Positions 15,638-22,900 of a stretch of DNA of 24,895 bases are shown piece after piece (within the stretch, counting starts at the first letter, position 1; every line of letters begins with the position of its first letter). Below the pieces are notes generated by a model. It searched no databases. It saw only the letters and a program-made list of their open reading frames with translations, and was not told the DNA's origin. The stretch lies in assembly GCF_946481715.1 (NCBI RefSeq), contig NZ_CAMLOV010000074.1:1-24895 (forward strand), written 5' to 3'. The position numbers and the translations under genes are program-made. This DNA comes from an uncultured Mucilaginibacter sp. (GTDB lineage: Bacteria > Bacteroidota > Bacteroidia > Sphingobacteriales > Sphingobacteriaceae).

Positions 15638-16825
15638 ATGGAATTTATAAAATTTATTTTCTCAGTAATTTTCACCGTGGTATTTATTTACCTGGGCATT
15701 TATAGCCTCTACCTGTTTGTATTTTCGGTTGTAGGCAAACTTATTATTAAAAAGGCTCCCCCCGCCGCATCGGCATACAGCAAATTTGTAATATACATTT
15801 GTGCTTATAAAGAGGACGCTATCATCCTCAATTCTGCTGCGCAGGCCCTTACGATAGATTACCCTAAGGATAAATTCCATGTTTGCGTTATAGCCGATTC
15901 GATGCAGCCGGAAACCATCGCAAAACTAAAGGAGATGCCTTTACAGGTGGTAGAGGTAGTATTTGAGAGCAGCACAAAATCAAAGGCGCTGCACGCCGCC
16001 ATTGCCGCCACGTATGATGATGTTGATGCTGCTGTGGTATTTGACATTGATAACATTGCCGCGCCCGATTACCTGCACCACATTAATAACTACATCCATG
16101 CCGGCGACAGGGTGATACAGGGCCACCGCGTAGCAAAAAACACGGAGACTCCAGTTGCAATATTGGATGCCATAAGCGAGGAAATTAATAACCACATTTT
16201 CCGCAAGGCGCAACGTGTTTTCAACCTTTCGGCAGCTATAATTGGTTCTGGCATGGCGCTCGAGTACAGGCTGTTTAAGGATACCATGGCGCAGATAGAT
16301 GCGGTTGGCGGCTTTGATAAAGAGATGGGGCTTGTGCTTACCCGCCAAAACATCCACGTGGCCTATGCAGATGCTGCTTTAATTTACGACGAAAAAGTAA
16401 GCAACCCCGAAGTATTTAAAAAACAGCGCCGCCGTTGGTTATCGGCACAATTTAACCTGCTGAAAACCTACGGAATGACGGGTTTTAAAGAATTGTTTGC
16501 ACGCGGCAACTTTGATTATTTTAACGAGATATACCAAACCGCCATACTGCCGCGCATACTAATGTTGGGGCTAATGCCTTTTATGTTCATCGTATCGCTT
16601 TTAACACCGGGCGTTGGCCCGTCCTGGCAAATGTGGTTAACGGCAACAGCGCTTTGCTACATTGGCATTTTGGTGGCTGTGCCGGGGCAGTTTTTCAACG
16701 GTAAATTATTGGGCGCGGTTTTAAAAATACCACTGATATTTTTTACCATGCTGGCATTATTATTTAAATTAAAGGGCGCCAATAAGAAATTTATTCACAC
16801 GCCGCATAACCCATCCGGCAATTAA
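15638..16825 (+). CDS. Membrane-bound family 2 glycosyltransferase
   Basis: A 395-residue inverting GT-A glycosyltransferase with an N-terminal membrane helix (~8-34) and three C-terminal hydrophobic segments (~303-323, 331-350, 357-380). The catalytic domain has YICAYKED (53-60), the DXD motif FDIDN (135-139), the acceptor-site region GGFDKEMGL (224-232) and a QXXRW motif (QRRRW, 263-267). QXXRW is usual in processive or polymer-forming GT2 enzymes, but with Wzx and Wzy genes present it more likely adds a single sugar on the cytoplasmic face. AAAGG lies shortly before the ATG. It is the last gene of the compact run; 91 bases separate it from the synthetase gene. Confidence 0.88.
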   Translation: MEFIKFIFSVIFTVVFIYLGIYSLYLFVFSVVGKLIIKKAPPAASAYSKFVIYICAYKEDAIILNSAAQALTIDYPKDKFHVCVIADSMQPETIAKLKEMPLQVVEVVFESSTKSKALHAAIAATYDDVDAAVVFDIDNIAAPDYLHHINNYIHAGDRVIQGHRVAKNTETPVAILDAISEEINNHIFRKAQRVFNLSAAIIGSGMALEYRLFKDTMAQIDAVGGFDKEMGLVLTRQNIHVAYADAALIYDEKVSNPEVFKKQRRRWLSAQFNLLKTYGMTGFKELFARGNFDYFNEIYQTAILPRILMLGLMPFMFIVSLLTPGVGPSWQMWLTATALCYIGILVAVPGQFFNGKLLGAVLKIPLIFFTMLALLFKLKGANKKFIHTPHNPSGN

Positions 16826-16916
16826 ATACGCACGTATATTGTTTATAATTCACATTAATATTAAATAGCAAAGGTATAGGTTTAGCAAAAGCCCCCCTGC
16901 TTAGCTAAGCGATAAT
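16826..16916 (+). promoter_or_regulatory. Gap before the A-T-TE gene with 12-bp palindrome
   Basis: The longest break inside the locus. GCTTAGCTAAGC at 16899-16910 is a perfect 12-bp palindrome ending 6 bases before the synthetase start codon, where it could be an operator or an RNA hairpin at the ribosome site. TAGGTTTA (16877-16884) matches 7 of 8 positions of the Bacteroidota -7 box, but no TTTG lies at the right distance upstream. A separate promoter is possible, not shown. Confidence 0.4.
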
Positions 16917-19550
16917 ATGGAAGCAGCAATATTAAACAACAACCAGGTAGATTACCCGAAAGAGAAAACGTTGTTTAGCCTTTTTAACGAGAGCGCCGTG
17001 GCATTCCCACAAAAAATTGCTATCAGCTTTCACAACCGTGCCTTAACTTACCTGGAGGTGAGCAATACCGCCAACCGTATTGCATCACTGCTTGTACAAA
17101 AAGGCATAAAAAAAGGCGATGTTATCGGGCTGGCTTTAGACCGCTCGCCCGAGATGATTATTTCCTTATTGGCCATCATGAAATCGGGTGCCGCGTATGT
17201 ACCGCTCGATCCGGAATACCCAAAAGACCGCATAGCATTCATGCTGGAAGATTCCGGCGCAAAAATATTGATCACATCGGCAAAATACGCGGGCCACTAT
17301 CCGGCAAATACAACGGAAATATTGATAGAGCAAGCGCTGGCAGATTCTGCACCCCTGATACCGGAGCAACCCCCAGCGGGCGTTACAGGCAGCGATTTAG
17401 CCTACATCCTTTATACCTCAGGCTCTACGGGCAAACCAAAAGGCGTGCAAATTGCGCACCACAGCCTGGTAAATTTCATATTAAGCTGCCAAAAAAAACC
17501 CGGCATTACGGCGGCTGATAAAACATTGGCAATAACTACTATCTCTTTTGATATTGCGGGTTTGGATATATACCTGCCCTTAAGTGTTGGCGCCGAGCTG
17601 GTTGTTGCCGATTCGCTTACCGCTAAGGATGGCCGGGCGGTATTGGATATTGTACGCAACCAGGGCATTACCATACTGCAGGCAACCCCCTACACCTGGC
17701 GCATGATGCTGGAGGTAAACTGGGATGAAAAACTCCCCCTAAAAGTATTTACCGGCGGCGAAGCATTGGCAAAAGATTTGGCAGCAAAGCTAATAGCCCG
17801 CAGCAAGGAAGTATGGAACCTGTATGGCCCTACCGAAACCACCATTTATTCTGTAATAAAACACGTTACCGATGCCGAAGATGTAACCGTGGGCTGGCCG
17901 ATTGATAATACGCAGATTTATGTTGTTGATGAGGCCATGAACAGCCTTACCGATGGCGACGTAGGCGAGATATTGATAGGCGGCGTTGGGGTATCCCGGG
18001 GGTACTTGAACCGCCACGAACTTACCGCCAAAAAATTTGTTCACAACCCTTTCTCGGATATCCCGGGCGATAAAATTTACCGCACCGGCGATTTGGGCAA
18101 GCTAAGGCCCAATGGCGAATTAGTTTGCCTTGGCCGTATAGACCACCAGGTAAAGGTGCGAGGCTACCGGATAGAGCTTGGCGAAATAGAGTTTCACCTG
18201 GGCAAACAGGCGGATGTGAAAGAGGCCGTTGTAATTGCGCGCGAAGATACACCGGGCTATCCCCGCCTGGTGGCTTACCTGTTGCTGCACTCGGGCGAAA
18301 CCGGGTATCCATCTGCGCAACAACAGGATGCCTTGCAAAACGCATTGCTTGCCGAATTGCCGGAGTACATGGTACCCGATGATTTTGTGTTACTGGATAC
18401 CTTCCCTTCCACACCAAACGGCAAGATCGACCACAAAGCGCTGCCTAAGCCCGATTATAGCCACATTGTACGCTCGCAAGCCTACGTAGCGCCGCGTACC
18501 AGTAACGAAAAACTGGTTGCCGATATATGGCAGGAAATGATGGGGCTTGATAAAATAAGCATGGTAGATAACTTTTTCCAACTTGGGGGACGCTCGCTGG
18601 TGGCAGTAAAGATAATGGCCAAGCTGGAGGAGAAAACCGGCAAACGCCTGCCATTGGCAACCCTGTTTGAACATTCAACGGTAGAGAAATTGGCTGCAAG
18701 GCTGGATATAAATCCGGAATTAATAACCTGGGATTCCTTAGTGCCGATAAAGCCGATGGGCAGCAAAATGCCTTTGTATATAGTACACGGTGCAGGCTTA
18801 AACGTATTGCTGTTTAATGCCCTTGCCATGGGTTTGGATGACGAACAACCTGTTTACGGTTTACAGGCTAAAGGCATTAATGGTATTGATGAACCGCTTG
18901 ATGTGATGGAAGAAATTGCCGCCAACTACGTGCAAGAGATCATCAACCACAACCCGGTTGGGCCCTATGCGGTAGCGGGCTACTCACTTGGTGGCCTTAT
19001 CGCTTACGAAATGGCAAAACAAATGCTGGCCATGGGCAAGGATGTTAAAATGCTGGCCATGTTTGATACCTACGCCAACCAAACTAAAATACATACCCCG
19101 CCTTTAAAACGCTTTTTGAGCAACGCCTGGTTCTTTGTAAAGCAGGTAGTTTACACCCTTATCCTGTTCATAGAAGGCCCCAAACGTGCCGTTGAATACA
19201 AAAGCCGCGAAATTGGCCGCCGCATTGCGAAAGCATATAAAAAGGCATTTCCGCATATGGTGAAAAATAAAGTGGGTTTTGCCGCTTATACAGATGATGT
19301 CCGTGAGAAAAGCGAAACTGCCCAACGCAATTACAAGCTCACCCCGGTTGATATAAAAATTGACCTGTTCCGTGCCAAAAAGAAAACCTTTTACATGGAC
19401 GATTTTAAAAACCTTGGCTGGATTCCCTATGCACTTAAAGGAGTTAATGTACACGATATGCCCGGCGAGCACAACACCATGTTTGCTCCGCCTAATGATA
19501 AACAATTTGCAAAGGTATTGCAGGAGTGCCTTGACAAGGCAGTTAAATAA
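16917..19550 (+). CDS. Single-module A-T-TE nonribosomal peptide synthetase-like enzyme
   Basis: 877 residues in the order adenylation (~15-510), carrier (~525-595), thioesterase (~615-877), with no condensation domain. A-domain motifs: YTSGSTGKPKG (166-176), FDIAG (211-215), LYGPTETT (302-309), YRTGDLG (388-394), GRIDHQVKVRGYRIELGE (406-423) and catalytic Lys503 in NGKIDHK. The carrier attachment site is Ser560 in FFQLGGRSL (Arg where His is usual). The thioesterase triad is probably Ser690 (GYSLG), Asp717 (AMFDT) and His852 (GEHN). Aligning by hand to GrsA, I read the specificity code as D-I-L-Y-F-G-L-I-Y-K; the D-I-L and G-L-I...K parts resemble codes listed for glycine, but this is tentative. 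It likely activates an amino (or other carboxylic) acid, tethers it, and releases or transfers it; product unknown. The lid has a hydrophobic stretch (~738-753). Confidence 0.9.
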   Translation: MEAAILNNNQVDYPKEKTLFSLFNESAVAFPQKIAISFHNRALTYLEVSNTANRIASLLVQKGIKKGDVIGLALDRSPEMIISLLAIMKSGAAYVPLDPEYPKDRIAFMLEDSGAKILITSAKYAGHYPANTTEILIEQALADSAPLIPEQPPAGVTGSDLAYILYTSGSTGKPKGVQIAHHSLVNFILSCQKKPGITAADKTLAITTISFDIAGLDIYLPLSVGAELVVADSLTAKDGRAVLDIVRNQGITILQATPYTWRMMLEVNWDEKLPLKVFTGGEALAKDLAAKLIARSKEVWNLYGPTETTIYSVIKHVTDAEDVTVGWPIDNTQIYVVDEAMNSLTDGDVGEILIGGVGVSRGYLNRHELTAKKFVHNPFSDIPGDKIYRTGDLGKLRPNGELVCLGRIDHQVKVRGYRIELGEIEFHLGKQADVKEAVVIAREDTPGYPRLVAYLLLHSGETGYPSAQQQDALQNALLAELPEYMVPDDFVLLDTFPSTPNGKIDHKALPKPDYSHIVRSQAYVAPRTSNEKLVADIWQEMMGLDKISMVDNFFQLGGRSLVAVKIMAKLEEKTGKRLPLATLFEHSTVEKLAARLDINPELITWDSLVPIKPMGSKMPLYIVHGAGLNVLLFNALAMGLDDEQPVYGLQAKGINGIDEPLDVMEEIAANYVQEIINHNPVGPYAVAGYSLGGLIAYEMAKQMLAMGKDVKMLAMFDTYANQTKIHTPPLKRFLSNAWFFVKQVVYTLILFIEGPKRAVEYKSREIGRRIAKAYKKAFPHMVKNKVGFAAYTDDVREKSETAQRNYKLTPVDIKIDLFRAKKKTFYMDDFKNLGWIPYALKGVNVHDMPGEHNTMFAPPNDKQFAKVLQECLDKAVK

Positions 19551-19597
19551 AAAGAAGTACGGTTTGCAGTAAGCCTGATTTTACGAATAAAAAATGC

Positions 19598-19626
19598 AGA
19601 GACGTAATATTTTCCGTCTCTTTTTT
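19598..19626 (+). terminator. Rho-independent terminator after the A-T-TE gene
   Basis: A 7-bp perfect stem, AGAGACG (19598-19604) with CGTCTCT (19615-19621), a 10-base loop and a run of six Ts (19621-19626), 48 bases after the synthetase stop. It marks the end of the polysaccharide/synthetase transcription unit. Confidence 0.85.
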
Positions 19627-19645
19627 GTTTGTACCGAATTGCCAA

Positions 19646-19733
19646 CGTTAGGGATTGCAGCGGATACCGGCCTGTGGCTAAGGCCTGCGTAGTATGAGCG
19701 GAAAGCCCGGCCCGCTTCTATCAGCGGGAACGC
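19646..19733 (+). repeat. Intergenic hairpin repeat, copy 2 (TCTATC loop)
   Basis: Begins CGTTAGGGAT and ends AACGC, like the element at 1344-1441. It contains CCCGCT (19711-19716) paired with AGCGGG (19723-19728) around the loop TCTATC (19717-19722), identical to the copy 1 loop although the stem differs. A second hairpin, GGCCT / AGGCC near 19669-19685, follows ATTGCAGCGGATACC. The two half-units appear in the reverse order from copy 1. It is non-coding. Confidence 0.7.
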
Positions 19734-19973
19734 ATAATAAACATTGCGAAAAATTCCCTTTTTAAAATTGGTTATAAAACTTACTTATCGATAATCATTA
19801 TCCTTACCCATCAACATTACTAAAAACTGTTACTTATCTCATCCCCCCACCAAAACTATTTATCTTATTATCACCTCAACAACAAATAAATATTAACTAA
19901 ATAAATATTTCTCAACCCCATTATTTATTCAATAAAAGTTATTTAAATTCATAGGAAAATAACAAGCCTATCC
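19734..19973. other. AT-rich intergenic stretch before the alpha-2-macroglobulin gene
   Basis: Together with the terminator and repeat this makes a 423-base gap. It includes a Fur-box-like site (19784-19802) and two direct copies of AAATAAATATT (19884-19894 and 19899-19909, starts 15 bases apart). No perfect TAnnTTTG box and no coding frame is seen. Confidence 0.5.
19784..19802. promoter_or_regulatory. Fur-box-like sequence
   Basis: The 19-mer ending in GATAATCATTATC (19790-19802) matches 15 of 19 positions of the classical Fur box; the last 13 positions are identical. It overlaps the perfect palindrome TTATCGATAA (19785-19794). It lies about 170 bases before the alpha-2-macroglobulin start, far for an operator unless the transcript starts upstream. 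In AT-rich DNA a chance match is possible. Confidence 0.3.
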
Positions 19974-22900
19974 ATGAACTACATTTACAGCCTTTTCCGT
20001 TCGCGAAGAGGCCCCGCTGTTGCCGCAGCATCACTTTTACTTGTTGCATTAACCATTTATTTAGTCCGCGCCCACAACCATAAAAAGAATGGGCCCGATT
20101 TTAGCCGGTATATCGAATCGTACACCACCGGTGTAATATCCAAGCAAAGCACCATCCGCATCAAGCTGGCGGGCGAAGTACAGGTTACGCATGCGCAGGG
20201 CGAAGAGCTCAGCAATAAAGTATTCGATTTTTCCCCGTCTGTAAAAGGTAAGGCGTATTGGCTGGATGAGCGCACGATAGAGTTTCGCCCTGAAGGAAAA
20301 CTCGACGCTGATAAAAAATACGACGCCGATTTCAACCTCGGCAAATTGATAAAAGTTGATGACGAGTTTGAGCATTTTAAGTTCGATTTCCAAACTATCC
20401 GGCCCGATTTTAGCGTAACCTTTGCCGGGCTCACCAGCGCCACCAACAGCTCGGCCGATATGATGAAACTGGCGGGCTGCGTGCAAACTGCCGATGCCGA
20501 AAACCAGGAAAAGATAGAGAAAATCCTTACCGCCAGTTACGACAGCCCGGTAAGTGTAACCTGGCAACACAACCCCGCAACCAGGCTGCACAGGTTTACC
20601 ATCAGCGGCATTAAACGCGCCACAATCTCTGCCCCCATCAAAGTAAACTGGGATGGCAGCGGACTGGATATCGACAAAAATGGCAACCAAAGCTTCGACG
20701 TGCCTGCCATTGGCGATTTTAAAGTATTGGATATTAAAGCCGTGCAGGATAACGACCAGTACGTAGCCGTACAATTTTCAGACCCAATAATGGTTGGGCA
20801 GGAATTGAACGGGCTGATCACCATAGCCGGTGTAAACGAACCCGCTTATACCATTGATGGCAGCGTGGTGAAAGTTTACTCGCCCGAAAGGTTGGAGGGC
20901 AACTTTGGCGTGGCAGTGAACGAGGGGGTAGAAAGCGTGTTCCACAAAAAAATAAATAAAAGCTATACCGCAAATGTCTTCTTCGAGAACAGGCTGCCTG
21001 CTGTAACCATCCCGGGCAAAGGCGTTATCCTACCCGATTCGGGCAAACTAATGATGCCTTTCGAGGCCGTTAACCTAAAGGCGGTGGACGTAAGCATCAT
21101 CAAAATTTATGAGAACAATGTACCGCAATATTTCCAGGGCAATGGCTTTGATGGTGGCAACGAGCTCCGCCAGGTGGGCAAGCCTATCCTGCAAAAAACT
21201 ATTAGCCTCACCGCTGATAAAGGGCTCAACCTCCACAAAAAGAACCGTTTTATGCTGGATGTGGATAAGCTGTTCCGTGCCGAGCCGGGTGCAATTTACA
21301 GAGTAGTGATCGGTTTCAGGCAGGAATACTCGCTGTATAATTGTAAAGCTGGCAGCCCTGTAGCGCTAAAAGGCGATGATGAGGGCAGTGATGGCGACGA
21401 ATACTATAACGAATACGGCGGCAATACCAACAATGTAAGCGATGAGGATGACGATTTCTGGTCGAGGTATGACAATTATTACCCCGAAGGTTACGACTGG
21501 CAAAAGCGGGCAGACCCATGCGATAACTCTTACTATACCAAAGACCGTTGGGCTATACGCAATATCATCGCATCCAATATCGGCCTTATTGTAAAACGCG
21601 GCAACGATAACAACATCACCATTGCGGTAACCAATATTTTAACAGCCGAGCCAATGAAGGGCGTTGACCTGGAATTGCTGGATTACCAGAAACAGGTGAT
21701 ATGCAAAGTAACATCTGATGGGGATGGCATGGCCAAACTGGAGATGAAACGCAAGCCCTACCTGCTGGTAGCCAAACACGGCAAAGAACGCGGGTATTTA
21801 AAGCTGGACGATGGCAGCTCGCTCCCTCTGTCCCGCTTCAACGTAGGTGGCGAACAGGTGCAGAATGGCTTGAAAGGTTTTATTTACGGCGAGCGCGGCG
21901 TATGGCGCCCCGGCGATTCGATATTCACCACCTTTATTTTAGAGGATAAGCTGAAAACGCTCCCGTCCGACCATCCCGTAGAGTTCGAGCTTTACAATCC
22001 CAACGGGCAGCTTTATAAAAAACTTACGCGTACAAACTCCATAGATGGCTTCTATAGCTTCCATGCAGCTACCGAAACTACCTCGCCAACGGGTAACTGG
22101 TCGGCCAGGATAAAGGTTGGCGGTGCCACCTTCGAGAAGAAGATAAAGGTAGAAACCATTATGCCAAACCGCATGAAGCTGAAACTCGATTTTGGCGGAG
22201 CTACGGAGTTAACAAAAGGCAGCGGTGCCAATGGCAAGCTAAGCGCGCAGTGGTTATTTGGCGGCGCAGCGCAAAACTTAAAGGCCAAGGTTGATGCTTT
22301 CCTGTCATCTAAAGAAACCAAGTTTGAAGGCTTTGAAGGTTACGAATTTGACGACCCTACCCTCGCCTTCAACACCCAAACCCAAACCGTTTTTGATGGC
22401 AGGCTGAACGAGAACGGGTTGGCCGATGTGAACACCGATATTAATGTAGACAAACAGGCACCGGGCCAGTTACGCGCCAATTTTGTGGTGAAAGTGTTTG
22501 AACCTGGTGGCAACTTCAGCTTGCAGCAAGCTGCAATGGATTATAACGTTTACCCCGGTTATGTTGGGTTAAAAACGCCAAAAGGCAGCGAGCTATCGGG
22601 CATGCTGGTTACTGATAAAAACCACGATATTGAAATAGCCGACGTAGACAGCAAGGGCAAGCTGTTTGCCGGTACCCGGACGGTTGAACTGGAACTTTAC
22701 AAAATTCAATGGCGTTGGTGGTGGGACGAAACCGGCAATGAGATGAGCAATTTCACACAGGATAAGTACAACAAGCTCATCAAAACCGGTACAGTTACGC
22801 TTAACAACGGGCGCGGCAAATACACACTGCGCATCCCGCAGGCAGATTGGGGCCGCTACCTCATCCGTATAAAAGACCCGGAAACAGGGCACTCTACCGG

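Noticed and set aside
18022..18417. Antisense frame of 131 codons inside the synthetase gene
   Set aside because: It covers core adenylation motifs A7-A10 of the sense frame and has no independent support.
19884..19909. Direct repeat AAATAAATATT x2 as a regulator site
   Set aside because: It is pure A/T sequence in AT-rich intergenic DNA, so chance similarity is likely; noted only as part of the intergenic description.
20061..20774. Long antisense open frame of about 237 codons
   Set aside because: It lies wholly opposite the uninterrupted alpha-2-macroglobulin frame, has no recognisable domain, and reads as a codon-bias shadow.
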